DNA of 64,000 nt from Exiguobacterium flavidum (GCF_003344535.1 NZ_QPKS01000002.1:124001-188000), one strand, 5' to 3'; counted from the stretch's first letter, positions 45,492 through 57,632 are shown. Notes: generated by a model not told the origin, from the sequence alone. A program made the numbers and translations.

Positions 45492-46718
45492 ATGCAGCAA
45501 TTGCGGACGCTCCACCCGCTCGCGCTCGGCGTGTTGTTCGGAACGTTCTTCTCGCGCCTCGCGACGTTCGTGACGATGCCGTTCTTCGCCATCTATCTGT
45601 CGATGGTGCTCAAGTTCGATCCGCTGTCGATCGGCTACATCATGAGCGTATCGGCCATCGCCGGTCTCTTGATGAGCTTCATCGGCGGCACGCTCTCCGA
45701 CAGATACGGGCGGCGTGCGATGATGCTTGCCGGGACGTTCGGCTACGCGATCGTCTTCTTCGGTCTCGCGCAAGCCTCTACCTTCCTCGGCTTCTTCCTG
45801 CTCAGCTTCATGAGCGGGGTCTGCAAGTCGATATTCGAGCCGTCCGCCCGTGCCTTGATGAGCGACACGACGGACGAGGCGAACCGGCTGTTCGTCTTCA
45901 ACCTGCGCTATACGTTCATCAATATAGCGGCTGCGATCGGTCCGGGGATCGCGCTATTGCTCAGCGCCGGGAAGACGTCCGTGACGTTCTATATCACGGC
46001 AGCGGTCTACGCCATCTACGGGGTGATGGTGTTCTGGATGTTCCGGCGCTATCCGTTCGAAGAGACGCACGGGGGCAAGAAGGTGTCGTTCGGGGCGACG
46101 ATCGCCTTGCTCAAACGGGACACAGCCTTTACGTTCGCGCTCGCAGGCATCATCTTCGGTGTGTTCGGCTACAGCCAGTTCAACTCGACGTTGCCGCAGT
46201 TTTTGACGAACACGACGTTGATCGACGGCGGGACGGGGCTGTTCGCCATCCTGATCACAATCAACGCAGTGACCGTTCTCATCGTCCAGTATCCGGTGAT
46301 GAAGTTCGGTGTCCGGACGTCGCCGCTCGTCTCGATCACGGCCGGCATCGCGACGGTCGCAGTCGGACTGTTCCTGATCGGGAACGCATCAAGCGCACTT
46401 TTCATGGTGTTCGCGATGTTCATCTTCACATGCGGGGAAGTGATGATGTTTACGATGACCGACATCCTGACGGACCGTTTCGCGAGCCCCGAGCTCCGCG
46501 GAAGTTATTTCGGGGCGATGGGCTTGACAGCGATCGGTCAATCTGTCGGGCCGATCGTCGGCGGCCAGTTGCTCGCGAGCTACGGTGCAGGCGCACCGCT
46601 CCCGGTCTTCGGATTCCTTGCTCTCATCACACTCCTCGGCATTCCGCTGCTGCTGTTGTCACAGAAGGTCCACCGCAAGACGGAGTCGGAAGCGGAAGAA
46701 AAAGTCGTCAACTTGTGA
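45492..46718 (+). CDS. MFS transporter, drug-efflux (MdtG-like) type
   Basis: 408 residues, twelve predicted spans. MFS motif A after TM2 is GGTLSDRYGRRAMM (~65), and a second-half equivalent is less clear. The DHA1/MdtG-like order and lack of sugar-transporter motifs favour proton-coupled drug or metabolite export; the substrate cannot be told. AAAGGGGGG precedes the ATG. Single gene between the metQ and its own terminator. Confidence 0.88.
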   Translation: MQQLRTLHPLALGVLFGTFFSRLATFVTMPFFAIYLSMVLKFDPLSIGYIMSVSAIAGLLMSFIGGTLSDRYGRRAMMLAGTFGYAIVFFGLAQASTFLGFFLLSFMSGVCKSIFEPSARALMSDTTDEANRLFVFNLRYTFINIAAAIGPGIALLLSAGKTSVTFYITAAVYAIYGVMVFWMFRRYPFEETHGGKKVSFGATIALLKRDTAFTFALAGIIFGVFGYSQFNSTLPQFLTNTTLIDGGTGLFAILITINAVTVLIVQYPVMKFGVRTSPLVSITAGIATVAVGLFLIGNASSALFMVFAMFIFTCGEVMMFTMTDILTDRFASPELRGSYFGAMGLTAIGQSVGPIVGGQLLASYGAGAPLPVFGFLALITLLGIPLLLLSQKVHRKTESEAEEKVVNL

Positions 46719-46748
46719 CCTCCTATTCTCAAAATGGGAGGTTTTTTT
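46718..46748 (+). terminator. Terminator after the MFS gene
   Basis: ACCTCCTA (46718-46725) pairs with TGGGAGGT (46735-46742), followed by T residues; the stem begins on the last base of the stop codon. Confidence 0.88.
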
Positions 46749-46783
46749 GAGAAAAAAGCATAAGCGATGTCGCTTGAATAATG

Positions 46784-46851
46784 TGGTATGATTCTTTAAG
46801 ATTAGAATGATACTAAATTAGTAACGCTCATGACCTGATTCGTCAGGCATG
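46784..46851 (+). promoter_or_regulatory. suf promoter and leader hairpin
   Basis: TGG-TATGAT (46784-46792) is an extended -10. The leader then carries CATG-A-CCTGA-TTCG-TCAGG-CATG (46829-46851), nine base pairs with one bulged A, capped by a TTCG tetraloop, 14 bases before the sufC ribosome binding site. Role unknown; mRNA stability or translational control are possible. Confidence 0.6.
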
Positions 46852-46876
46852 AAATGAATAGATGGAGGGATTCCAA

Positions 46877-47659
46877 ATGACGGCTTCACACTTGAAGATT
46901 GAAGATCTGCACGTTGCCATCGAAGGCAAAGAAATCTTGAAAGGCGTAAACCTTGAAATCAAAGGCGGCGAAATCCACGCGGTCATGGGACCAAACGGGA
47001 CTGGTAAGTCGACACTTGCTTCGGCACTGATGGGTCATCCGACATACGAAGTGACTTCGGGGAAAGTCACGATCAACGGAGAAGACGTCCTCGACATGGA
47101 AGTCGACGAGCGCGCACAAGCAGGTATGTTCCTCGCGATGCAGTACCCGAGCGAAATCAGCGGTGTGACGAACGCGGACTTCCTGCGTTCAGCGATCAAC
47201 TCGCGCCGCGAAGAGGGAGACGAGATCTCACTCATGAAATTCATCCGTGAACTCGACTCGCAAATGAACTTCCTCGAGATGCCGGGCGAGATGGCGCACC
47301 GTTACCTCAACGAAGGATTCTCTGGCGGAGAGAAGAAACGTAACGAGATCCTCCAGATGATGATGCTCAAGCCATCGATCGCGATCCTTGACGAGATCGA
47401 CTCAGGTCTCGACATCGATGCGTTGAAAGTCGTAGCAAAAGGTGTGAATGACATGCGTTCGCCTGAATTCGGCTGCCTGATCATCACACACTATCAGCGC
47501 CTCCTCAACTATATCGAGCCGGACTTCGTCCACATCATGATGAACGGTAAGATCGTTCTCTCTGGTGGTAAAGAGCTCGCACACCGCCTCGAGGCGGAAG
47601 GATACGAATGGGTCAAGACTGAGCTTGGCATCGAAACGGAAGAACCGACAGAAGCGTAA
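46877..47659 (+). CDS. sufC: Fe-S cluster assembly ATPase SufC
   Basis: ABC-type ATPase of the SufBCD scaffold. 260 residues. Walker A GPNGTGKST (~residue 39), signature FSGGEKKRNEILQMMML (~148) and Walker B IAILDEIDSGLDIDALK (~168) fit SufC, which uses the LDEIDSG form. GGAGGG lies six bases before ATG 46877; an ATG 15 bases upstream precedes this site. First gene of sufCDSUB, as in B. subtilis. Confidence 0.96.
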   Translation: MTASHLKIEDLHVAIEGKEILKGVNLEIKGGEIHAVMGPNGTGKSTLASALMGHPTYEVTSGKVTINGEDVLDMEVDERAQAGMFLAMQYPSEISGVTNADFLRSAINSRREEGDEISLMKFIRELDSQMNFLEMPGEMAHRYLNEGFSGGEKKRNEILQMMMLKPSIAILDEIDSGLDIDALKVVAKGVNDMRSPEFGCLIITHYQRLLNYIEPDFVHIMMNGKIVLSGGKELAHRLEAEGYEWVKTELGIETEEPTEA

Positions 47660-47674
47660 TCAGAGGGAGGAAGC

Positions 47675-50602
<2,928 letters not shown>

Positions 50603-50634
50603 CTTCGGTCAGCAAGCTAGAGGAGGAAAACAAT

Positions 50635-52032
50635 ATGGCTAAGAACATGCCGGAAATCGGCGATTATAAATATGGCTTCCACGACCGTGACGTTTCGATC
50701 TTCCGCTCAGGACGCGGACTCACGCGTGAAGTCGTCGAGACGATCTCGAAAATGAAGGAAGAGCCGAAATGGATGCTCGACTTCCGCCTGAAGTCGCTTG
50801 ATATCTTCAACAATCAAGCGATGCCGGCGTGGGGGGGAGACCTCTCGGAACTCAAGTTCGACGACATCACGTACTACGTCAAGCCGTCTGAACGTGCCGA
50901 GAAATCATGGGACGAGGTGCCTGAAGAAATCAAGCGCACGTTCGACAAGCTCGGTATCCCGGAAGCAGAACAGAAGTATCTCGCAGGTGTCTCGGCTCAG
51001 TACGAGTCAGAGGTCGTCTACCACAACATGAAGGAAGACCTCGAGGCGCAAGGCATCGTGTTCAAGGACACGGATTCAGCGCTCAAGGAGAACGAAGACC
51101 TCTTCAAGGAGTACTTCGGCAAGCTGATCCCGCCGACGGACAACAAGTTCGCTGCGCTCAATACGGCCGTCTGGTCAGGCGGATCGTTCATCTACGTCCC
51201 GAAAGGCATCAAGATGGATACACCGCTTCAAGCCTACTTCCGCATCAACTCGGAGAACATGGGTCAGTTCGAGCGGACGCTCATCATCGTCGACGAGGAC
51301 GCTTCAGTCCACTACGTCGAAGGATGTACGGCACCGGTCTACACGACGAACTCGCTCCACTCGGCTGTCGTCGAGATTTTCATCAACAAGAACGCCTACT
51401 GCCGTTACACGACGATCCAGAACTGGGCGAACAACGTCTACAACCTCGTCACGAAGCGTGCGATCTGTGAAGCTGGCGCGACGATGGAATGGGTCGACGG
51501 GAACATCGGCTCGAAGCTGACGATGAAATATCCTGCGGTCATCCTCAAAGGCGAAGGTTCGCGCGGCATGACACTGTCGATCGCGATCGCCGGTAAAGGC
51601 CAGCATCAGGACGCGGGCGCGAAGATGATCCACCTCGCACCGAACACGTCGTCGACGATCGTCTCGAAGTCGATCTCGAAGCATGGCGGGAAAGTCACGT
51701 ACCGCGGAATCGTCCACTTCGGACGCAAAGCGACGGGTGCCCGCTCGAACATCGAGTGCGACACGCTCATCATGGACAACCAGTCGACGTCGGATACGAT
51801 CCCGTACAACGAGATCCTAAACGACAACATCTCGCTCGAGCATGAAGCGAAAGTCTCGAAGGTATCGGAAGAGCAACTCTTCTACCTGATGAGCCGCGGC
51901 ATCTCGCAAGAGGAAGCGACTGAAATGATCGTCATGGGCTTCATCGAGCCGTTCACGAAGGAACTGCCGATGGAGTACGCGGTCGAGATGAACCGTCTCA
52001 TCAAGTTCGAGATGGAAGGTTCGATCGGATAA
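50635..52032 (+). CDS. sufB: Fe-S cluster assembly protein SufB
   Basis: Main scaffold on which the cluster forms. 465 residues. [38 protein letters not shown], and the C-terminal [37 protein letters not shown] are conserved; cysteine and histidine candidates for cluster binding are kept. AGGAGGA lies eight bases before ATG 50635, 32 bases after sufU. Last gene of the operon. Confidence 0.96.
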   Translation: MAKNMPEIGDYKYGFHDRDVSIFRSGRGLTREVVETISKMKEEPKWMLDFRLKSLDIFNNQAMPAWGGDLSELKFDDITYYVKPSERAEKSWDEVPEEIKRTFDKLGIPEAEQKYLAGVSAQYESEVVYHNMKEDLEAQGIVFKDTDSALKENEDLFKEYFGKLIPPTDNKFAALNTAVWSGGSFIYVPKGIKMDTPLQAYFRINSENMGQFERTLIIVDEDASVHYVEGCTAPVYTTNSLHSAVVEIFINKNAYCRYTTIQNWANNVYNLVTKRAICEAGATMEWVDGNIGSKLTMKYPAVILKGEGSRGMTLSIAIAGKGQHQDAGAKMIHLAPNTSSTIVSKSISKHGGKVTYRGIVHFGRKATGARSNIECDTLIMDNQSTSDTIPYNEILNDNISLEHEAKVSKVSEEQLFYLMSRGISQEEATEMIVMGFIEPFTKELPMEYAVEMNRLIKFEMEGSIG

Positions 52033-52039
52033 TATGGCT

Positions 52040-52070
52040 ACCCCTGTCACGCATCGTGGCAGGGGTTTCT
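52040..52070 (+). terminator. Terminator of the suf operon
   Basis: ACCCCTGTCACG (52040-52051) and CGTGGCAGGGGT (52055-52066) form a 12-pair stem with a CAT loop, then TTCTTT. Confidence 0.88.
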
Positions 52071-52110
52071 TTGCAGCTGTGTCAGTCCTTCTAGAAAAGG
52101 AGTGGGGACA

Positions 52111-52680
52111 ATGCGAAAGATCATCTTTTCGATGCAGATGTCGCTTGACGGGTACATCGAGGACGCGAACGGTTCGATCAGCTTCACCAATCCGGACGAC
52201 GAATTGCACAGCTACTTCAACGACCGCGAGCGGGAGAACGACACGCACATCTACGGACGTCGGCTGTATGAGACGATGAACGACTTCTGGCCGACGGCGG
52301 AACAGAATCCGGACGCCGGCCGCGTGACGGTCGAATACGCACTGCTCTGGAACGCGCTCGATAAGATCGTCTTCTCGCGGACGCTGACACATGTAGAAGG
52401 ACGTGCCCGGCTCGCCCGTGACATCGAGAGCGAGGTCCGGGAGTTGAAAAGCAAGCCGGGTAAGAACATCTCGCTCGGCGGGGCGGAGCTCGCCCGTGAG
52501 TTCATCGAACGCGACCTGGTCGACGAATACCACGTCGTCATCTATCCGATCCTGCTCGGAGCAGGAAAGCGGATGTTCGGGGAGTTCGCGGAGAAACTCG
52601 ACCTCGTTTTGATTGAGACCCGAACCTTTGCGAGCGGTGCCGTCTTACTCAAGTACGCACGTCATTCGGACACCAAATGA
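52111..52680 (+). CDS. Dihydrofolate reductase-like (RibD C-terminal domain) protein
   Basis: 189 residues. MRKIIFSMQMSLDGYIEDANGS at the N-terminus and the NADPH-binding IYGRRLYETMNDFWP (~48) and LGGAELAREFIERDLVDEYHVVIYPILLGAGKRMF (~125-160) identify the RibD_C/DHFR-like reductase family (YyaP/YwjB type). The substrate is unknown; true folate reduction is unlikely given its distance from FolA. ATG 52111 has AAAAGGAG eight bases upstream. Confidence 0.85.
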   Translation: MRKIIFSMQMSLDGYIEDANGSISFTNPDDELHSYFNDRERENDTHIYGRRLYETMNDFWPTAEQNPDAGRVTVEYALLWNALDKIVFSRTLTHVEGRARLARDIESEVRELKSKPGKNISLGGAELAREFIERDLVDEYHVVIYPILLGAGKRMFGEFAEKLDLVLIETRTFASGAVLLKYARHSDTK

Positions 52681-52689
52681 GCTGCGGTT

Positions 52690-52698
52690 TGGTATGAT
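52690..52698 (+). promoter_or_regulatory. Candidate extended -10 promoter of fra
   Basis: TGG-TATGAT at 52690-52698, 50 bases before the fra GTG, within GTTTGGTATGAT, which shares the GTTTGGTAT core with the gcvH and lipA promoters. Confidence 0.5.
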
Positions 52699-52747
52699 GG
52701 AGAGTAGCAGGATGCGTCGAAGCGTCCGAAAAAGGGAGGCGTCTCTA

Positions 52748-53119
52748 GTGGAAGTATTCAAGGAGTTTCTCGATAAAATCGATCATCCGGATCACCGGCT
52801 GCGAACGGAAGAGGTGCTCGGCTGGGTAGCGAGTGAATTTCCGGAGCTCGCGCCGCGTCTCGCCTGGAACCAGCCGATGTTCACCGACCACGGCACGTTC
52901 ATCATCGGCTTCAGCACGTCGCAGAAGCATCTCGCCGTCGCGCCGGAGCGGGCAGGGATCGTCCGCTTCTCAGATGAAATCATCAAAGCCGGATACGAGC
53001 ACAGCAAGATGCTCGTCCGCCTGCCTTGGGAAAAACCGGTCGATTATGACTTGCTTCGTAAGATGATCGAGTATAACCGGACGGAGAAGGCCGAGTGTAC
53101 GACATTCTGGCGGAAATGA
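52748..53119 (+). CDS. fra: Frataxin-like iron chaperone (YdhG/Fra type)
   Basis: 123 residues, DUF1801 fold. WNQPMFTDHGTFIIGFSTSQKHLAVAPE, GYEHSKMLVRLPWEKPVDYDLLRKMIEYN and the terminal TFWRK closely resemble B. subtilis YdhG, reported as a frataxin-like intracellular iron chaperone. GTG start at 52748 with GGGAGG upstream. Its place just downstream of sufCDSUB supports a link to Fe-S assembly. Confidence 0.83.
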   Translation: MEVFKEFLDKIDHPDHRLRTEEVLGWVASEFPELAPRLAWNQPMFTDHGTFIIGFSTSQKHLAVAPERAGIVRFSDEIIKAGYEHSKMLVRLPWEKPVDYDLLRKMIEYNRTEKAECTTFWRK

Positions 53120-53137
53120 TTTGGAGGAGGGGTTCAG

Positions 53138-53980
53138 ATGATCTATGTCGGAGTGACGGGATGGGGCGACCATGATTCGCTCTATCCGACGCCGCAGGAC
53201 CGGAAGGAGAAGCTGAAGGCGTATGCCGGACACTTCCCGGCCGTCGAGGTCGACTCGACGTTCTACGCCATCCAGCCGGAGCGCAACTACCATAAATGGG
53301 TGTCGGAGACGCCGGACGCGTTCCGCTTCATCGTCAAGGTCCACCGGGCGATGAGCGGGCACGACCGGGAACATAAGGATCCGCTCGGCCCGATCTTCGA
53401 GGAGTACATCCGGTCGATCCAGCCGATGGTCGAGAGCGGGAAGCTTGCCGCGATCCTCGTCCAGCTGCCGCCCTGGTTCGACGTCAGCAAGAAACACATC
53501 GAATACTTGCGGACGATCCGTCTGTCGCTCGCGAACCTGCCCGTCGCGATCGAGTTCCGCAATCCATCCTGGTACTCGGCAGGCTACCGGGAGCGGACGC
53601 TGAACTTCCTGAAGGAGCAGAGTTTCATCCATACGATCTGCGACGAGCCGCAGACCGGGGACGGGTCCGTCCCGTTCGATCCGGTCGTCACGCACGAGAC
53701 GGCCTTCGTCCGGCTGCACGGTCGGAACAAGGAAGGCTGGCTGAAGAAGCCGGGTCAGAGCTCGGACGCCTGGCGCAAGGTCCGCTGCCTCTACCGCTAC
53801 TCGGAAGAGGAACTGCAGGAGCTCGCCCGCTCCATTCGAACACTTGCCGAAGAGGCGAAAGACGTGTATGTTTTCTTTAACAACAACTCTGCCGGAGATG
53901 CGGCGCCGAACGCGAAGCGACTGATCGAGATCCTCGGTCTGAACTATGAGCTCGCGCCTCGCCAAATCTCCCTGTTTTAA
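53138..53980 (+). CDS. yunF: DUF72-family protein, YunF-like
   Basis: 280 residues, TIM-barrel-like. MIYVGVTGWGDHDSLYP, VEVDSTFYAIQPERNYHKWVSETPDAFRFIVKVHRAMS and FVRLHGRNKEGWLKKPGQSSDAWRKVRCLYRYSEEELQE, followed by YVFFNNNSAGDAAPNAKRL, are DUF72 hallmarks (Asn-rich FFNN close to the end). Enzymatic role unknown. GGAGGAGGGG precedes the ATG. In B. subtilis yunF is near yunD, as here. Confidence 0.87.
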   Translation: MIYVGVTGWGDHDSLYPTPQDRKEKLKAYAGHFPAVEVDSTFYAIQPERNYHKWVSETPDAFRFIVKVHRAMSGHDREHKDPLGPIFEEYIRSIQPMVESGKLAAILVQLPPWFDVSKKHIEYLRTIRLSLANLPVAIEFRNPSWYSAGYRERTLNFLKEQSFIHTICDEPQTGDGSVPFDPVVTHETAFVRLHGRNKEGWLKKPGQSSDAWRKVRCLYRYSEEELQELARSIRTLAEEAKDVYVFFNNNSAGDAAPNAKRLIEILGLNYELAPRQISLF

Positions 53981-53996
53981 CGAAAGGAGCGATCTA

Positions 53997-55313
53997 GTGA
54001 AGCTGCATGTGATCCATTACAACGACCTGCATTCGAACTTCGACATGTGGCCTCGCTACCTGTCGTTCGTCAAGCAACACCGGACATACGAGACGCTCGT
54101 CTTCGACCTCGGAGACCACGCGGACCGGGCCCATCCGGCGACGGAGGCGACGCGGGGGCAGATCAACACCGGCCTGCTGAACCAGCTCGCCCCGACGGCC
54201 GTGACGATCGGCAACAATGAAGGCATCACCTTCCCGCATGACTGGCTCAGCGCGCTCTACGCGGACGCGGATTTCCCGGTCCTCGTCTCGAACCTCGACG
54301 CACCGTTCGCACGTGACGGGATGATCGTCGAGACGGCGGAAGGACGCGTCGGCCTGTTCGGCCTGACGGCGCCGTACGAGCAGTTGTACAGCCTGCTCGA
54401 CTGGGAAATCGAGGATCCGTTCGCAGCTGCCCGGCGCGAAGTCGAGGACCTGCGCGGACAGGTCGACGTCCTGATCTGCCTCAGTCATCTCGGATACTAT
54501 CAGGACGAGGAACTCGCAGACCGTTTCCCGGAGCTCGATTTGATCGTCGGGGCACACACCCATCACGTCCTTGACGACGGTGTCGTCCGCAACGGCGTCT
54601 TGATCGCACAAGCTGGGAAGCACGGGCAATATGCCGGTGAAATCTACATCAACACGGACACAGGGGAGAAGCATGCGCTCCTGCATCCGCTGCGTGCCTA
54701 TGAGCCGGACGATGAGACACTTTCGTTTCTCGAACGGGAAGTGCACTCGGCAGAACGTGATATGAAGGAATCCATTGGTAGGACATCAGGTCTAGCGAAT
54801 GACTGGTTCTCGAGCTCACCGTTCACACAGCTCCTTACGGATGTCATGCAACAGTGGTGCGAAGCAGACATCGCTTGCGCACCGGCGGGCATCCTGCTCG
54901 GCTCCTTGCCGCCAGGAGACGTCACGCGACATGACCTGCACCGTCTCTGTCCCCATCCGATCAATCCATGCAAGCTGACGCTCAGCGGCACGGAACTGAT
55001 TCAACTGATCGACCGGTTCGAAGCGAATGATTTCAGGCAGCTCAAGGTGCGTGGTCTCGGCTTCCGCGGGAAACTGATGGGAAAGATGCACTATGCAGGT
55101 ATGACCGTCGATCGAGACATCCGGATTGCCGGAAAATCGATCGATCCATTAGGCACCTATACGCTCGCGACGCTCGACATGTTCACGTTCGGACCGATTT
55201 TCCCGGAACTGAAGGACGTGCCGAAGGAGTATTTCCTGCCCGAGCTGTTGCGCGACCTGTTGGCGCAGGAATTGACAGAAAAGAGCAAAAAAGTCCGAAT
55301 CGACGCAACATGA
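53997..55313 (+). CDS. yunD: 5'-nucleotidase / 2',3'-cyclic phosphodiesterase family, YunD-like
   Basis: 438 residues. Calcineurin-like metallophosphatase domain with metal motifs YNDLHSNFD (~9), GDHADRA (~38), GNNEGITFPHD (~70) and AHTHH (~182), followed by the 5'-nucleotidase C-terminal domain (PSPFTQLLTDVMQQWCEADI...PHPINPCKLTLSG). No signal peptide, so probably cytoplasmic, unlike secreted UshA. GTG at 53997 follows AAAGGAG by seven bases. Confidence 0.87.
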   Translation: MKLHVIHYNDLHSNFDMWPRYLSFVKQHRTYETLVFDLGDHADRAHPATEATRGQINTGLLNQLAPTAVTIGNNEGITFPHDWLSALYADADFPVLVSNLDAPFARDGMIVETAEGRVGLFGLTAPYEQLYSLLDWEIEDPFAAARREVEDLRGQVDVLICLSHLGYYQDEELADRFPELDLIVGAHTHHVLDDGVVRNGVLIAQAGKHGQYAGEIYINTDTGEKHALLHPLRAYEPDDETLSFLEREVHSAERDMKESIGRTSGLANDWFSSSPFTQLLTDVMQQWCEADIACAPAGILLGSLPPGDVTRHDLHRLCPHPINPCKLTLSGTELIQLIDRFEANDFRQLKVRGLGFRGKLMGKMHYAGMTVDRDIRIAGKSIDPLGTYTLATLDMFTFGPIFPELKDVPKEYFLPELLRDLLAQELTEKSKKVRIDAT

Positions 55314-55321
55314 CCGTTCAG

Positions 55322-55338
55322 GTTTGGTATACTTGAAC
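55322..55338 (+). promoter_or_regulatory. lipA extended -10 promoter element
   Basis: GTTTGGTATACTTGAAC contains TGG-TATACT. It differs from the gcvH element (38109-38125) at one base. A flanking CCGTTCA (55314-55320 region) mirrors TGAACGG at the right end. Confidence 0.7.
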
Positions 55339-55370
55339 GGAAAAAGTGAATGGCATAGGGGGATGACTAA

Positions 55371-56270
55371 ATGGGACGCGGGGAGATTCAACGCAAACCG
55401 GAATGGTTAAAAATCAAGCTAAACACGAACGATACGTACACAGGCCTGAAGAACATGATGCGGGAGAAGAAGCTGCATACGGTATGTGAGGAAGCGAAAT
55501 GTCCGAACATCCACGAGTGCTGGGCGGTACGCCGGACGGCGACGTTCATGATCCTCGGCAGCATTTGCACACGCGCCTGCCGTTTCTGCGCCGTGACGAC
55601 GGGACGTCCGAACGAGCTCGACCTCGAAGAGCCGCAACGCGTCGCGGAATCGGTCCGATTGATGAACTTGAAGCATGCGGTCATCACGGCCGTCGCGCGC
55701 GACGACCTGAATGACTTCGGGGCAGGCGTCTACGCCGAGACGGTCCGTGCCGTACGCCGGATGAATCCGGAGACGTCGATCGAGGTCCTGCCGTCCGACA
55801 TGGGCGGGAACTTCGAGGCGCTCAAGACGCTGATCGACGCAGAACCTGACATCATGAACCACAACATCGAGACGGTCCGCCGCCTGACGCCGACTGTCCG
55901 GGCGAAGGCGACGTACGACCGCACGCTCGAGTTCCTGAAGCGTTCGAAGGAGCTCAATCCGAACATCCCGACGAAGTCGAGCCTGATGGTCGGCCTCGGC
56001 GAGACGTGGGAGGAAATCCTTGAGACGATGGACGACCTGCGTGCGCACGACGTCGACATCATGACGATCGGCCAGTACCTGCAGCCGACGAAGAAGCACC
56101 TCGACGTCATCAAGTACTACCATCCGAAGGAGTTCGCCGAGCTGAAGGAGATCGCGCTCTCGAAAGGCTTCTCGCACTGCGAAGCCGGTCCGCTCGTGCG
56201 TTCGTCCTATCACGCTGACGAACAGGTCCGTTCCGCGAAGCAGAACAAGACGGCATTGCCGATCGACTGA
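55371..56270 (+). CDS. lipA: Lipoyl synthase
   Basis: Radical SAM enzyme inserting two sulfurs into the octanoyl group on GcvH or E2. 299 residues. Auxiliary cluster cysteines Cys39, Cys44 and Cys50 ([12 protein letters not shown]), radical SAM cysteines Cys66, Cys70 and Cys73 (CTRACRFC), and the C-terminal RSSY motif that binds the auxiliary cluster are all present. AGGGGGA precedes the ATG. Depends on Suf-made clusters, whose genes lie 3 kb upstream. Confidence 0.97.
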   Translation: MGRGEIQRKPEWLKIKLNTNDTYTGLKNMMREKKLHTVCEEAKCPNIHECWAVRRTATFMILGSICTRACRFCAVTTGRPNELDLEEPQRVAESVRLMNLKHAVITAVARDDLNDFGAGVYAETVRAVRRMNPETSIEVLPSDMGGNFEALKTLIDAEPDIMNHNIETVRRLTPTVRAKATYDRTLEFLKRSKELNPNIPTKSSLMVGLGETWEEILETMDDLRAHDVDIMTIGQYLQPTKKHLDVIKYYHPKEFAELKEIALSKGFSHCEAGPLVRSSYHADEQVRSAKQNKTALPID

Positions 56271-56278
56271 ACGGTCTA

Positions 56279-56313
56279 AACAGCTCTTCCGGCTTACGGA
56301 GGGGCTGTTTTGT
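56279..56313 (+). terminator. Terminator of lipA
   Basis: AACAGCTCTTCCG (56279-56291) pairs over 13 positions with CGGAGGGGCTGTT (56297-56309), followed by TTTTGTT. Confidence 0.87.
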
Positions 56314-56368
56314 TGAGGTGCAGAAAGCCGGGAATATGCTATTATATAAGAAGCAGGAGGTGGGAATA

Positions 56369-56737
56369 ATGATTCAAGTCAATCAGGAACGATATGAGGT
56401 CGTCGAGGAGAAGCGCGAAGGATTCAACGAGGAAGCCTTCATCGGCCGTTTCAGCGACGTCCTCGAGAAATATGACTACATCCTCGGTGACTGGGGACAC
56501 GGGCAACTGCGGTTGCGCGGTTTCTATGAGGATGATCATGAGAAGGCGACATACGAGACGAAGATTTCGCATGCCGCGGATTATCTCTATGAGTACTGCA
56601 ATTTCGGTTGCGCCTACTTCATCGTCAAGCGGGTTGAGCCCGCGGAAGGGGAAGAAGCACCACCTCGCTTCGACGGCTCCTCCGCCAATACGCTGAAGCT
56701 GAAGCGGAAGTTTTCCGCCAAACAAGAAGAAGAATGA
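56369..56737 (+). CDS. yutD: YutD-family protein (DUF1027)
   Basis: 122 residues. FIGRFSDVLEKYDYILGDWGHGQLRLRGFYED and the YLYEYCNFGCAYFIVKRV segment are characteristic of YutD, a soluble protein of unknown function that follows lipA in many Bacilli. Charged C-terminal tail. AGGAGGTGG lies six bases before ATG 56369. Confidence 0.87.
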   Translation: MIQVNQERYEVVEEKREGFNEEAFIGRFSDVLEKYDYILGDWGHGQLRLRGFYEDDHEKATYETKISHAADYLYEYCNFGCAYFIVKRVEPAEGEEAPPRFDGSSANTLKLKRKFSAKQEEE

Positions 56738-56752
56738 CCATGGGTCGTGAAA

Positions 56753-56786
56753 AATAGCCGTTTTCCTTTCGGGGAAAACGGCTATT
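56753..56786. terminator. Long hairpin after yutD
   Basis: AATAGCCGTTTTCC (56753-56766) and GGAAAACGGCTATT (56773-56786) form a perfect 14-bp stem with a six-base loop. No T-run on the plus strand; a poly-A left flank gives one on the minus strand. Confidence 0.65.
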
Positions 56787-56822
56787 ACTATACTATCACG
56801 CAAACTATAGGGGGACATGGAC

Positions 56823-57272
56823 ATGAGAATCGTTGGCATCTATAAGACCGTACCGGAAGTAGTAAGCGCAGTATATGATCTGCGCGTAGCAGGCGTCATC
56901 CCGACTGACCTGAAAGTCGTCGCGAAGGACGAGTACGACCTCGAGCGGATCGAGGAGATGGCGGACCTCGATAACCAGCAGACGGCAACGAAGCTGTCAG
57001 TCCAGGATCACCGCAACCTCTGGGATGAGATCAAAGGCATCTTCAAGAAGGATGAGCATGTCGCTTCGCATCATGAGTATCTGGAGGCGAACGGCTTGTC
57101 GAAGGAAGACATCCATCGCGTCAATACAGCCGTCAAGCACGGTGAGTTCGCGCTCCTCGTTCGCGACGACGCGGATGAGCACGCGAACCGCAAAGCGCAT
57201 GACGAGTCGGACAACACGAACGTCTTCAGTGGTCCGAACACGCTCAACGAACGTAACGACCGGTTGATTTAA
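56823..57272 (+). CDS. General stress protein 17M-like (YflT family)
   Basis: 149 residues, hydrophilic. The N-terminal MRIVGIYKTVPEVVSAVYDLRVAGVIPTDLKVVAKD fold is the Bacillus YflT/GSP17M domain; sigma-B controls that family in B. subtilis. The acidic and basic C-terminal tail is low complexity. ATG 56823 lies after TAGGGGGAC; ATG 56817 is too close to it. No sigma-B promoter is certain here. Confidence 0.83.
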   Translation: MRIVGIYKTVPEVVSAVYDLRVAGVIPTDLKVVAKDEYDLERIEEMADLDNQQTATKLSVQDHRNLWDEIKGIFKKDEHVASHHEYLEANGLSKEDIHRVNTAVKHGEFALLVRDDADEHANRKAHDESDNTNVFSGPNTLNERNDRLI

Positions 57273-57282
57273 TGAAGGCTGG

Positions 57283-57310
57283 GACCTTGCCCTCGGGTGA
57301 GGTCTTTTTT
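57283..57310 (+). terminator. Terminator after the YflT-like gene
   Basis: GACCTTGCC (57283-57291) and GGTGAGGTC (57296-57304) form a nine-pair stem with a CTCG loop, then T residues. Confidence 0.85.
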
Positions 57311-57320
57311 CGTGGGGACG

Positions 57321-57352
57321 AAAAAGTGCCCGCCTCAAAGGGCGAGCACTTT
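57321..57352 (-). terminator. Terminator of the DUF3055 gene
   Basis: AAAGTGC (57323-57329) pairs with GCACTTT (57346-57352), with inner GCC/GGC pairs; the A-run at 57321-57325 is a T-run for the minus-strand transcript. Confidence 0.8.
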
Positions 57353-57356
57353 CGAT

Positions 57357-57632
57357 TCATAATCCGATATATTCCTTCAAGTATCCTTCGAGCTCGTCTG
57401 CCGCGTCCGTCTCGAGGTCGAACGCCTGGGCGATGTAGCTCGGTTCGTCGAAGTCGTCAGCACCGATGATGGCGAAGCGGTTCGACAGCAGGTTCAAGAC
57501 GAGGATCTTTCCGAAGAAATGTTCGGAATGGGTGATCGCAAGGTCGAACCGGCTCGATTCCCCGATCCAGCTGACGAAGCGTGTCTTCGTCTGTTCGACA
57601 TCGTCATAGAGATAATCCCGTTCTGTGTACAT
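57357..57632 (-). CDS. DUF3055-family protein
   Basis: 91 residues, acidic, no signal or membrane span. MYTERDYLYDDVEQTKTRFVSWIGESSRFDLAITHSEHFFGKILVLNLLSNRFAIIGADD fits the DUF3055 family of small Bacilli proteins with no known role. AGGGAGTTG precedes the ATG. Likely co-transcribed with glpX, which lies 29 bases upstream on the same strand. Confidence 0.83.
   Translation of the reverse strand: MYTERDYLYDDVEQTKTRFVSWIGESSRFDLAITHSEHFFGKILVLNLLSNRFAIIGADDFDEPSYIAQAFDLETDAADELEGYLKEYIGL

Noticed and set aside
45449-46750. 433-codon open frame on the plus strand
   Set aside because: Overlaps the MFS transporter in another frame and has Arg/His-rich low-complexity translation; the transporter frame has clear membrane spans and motif A.
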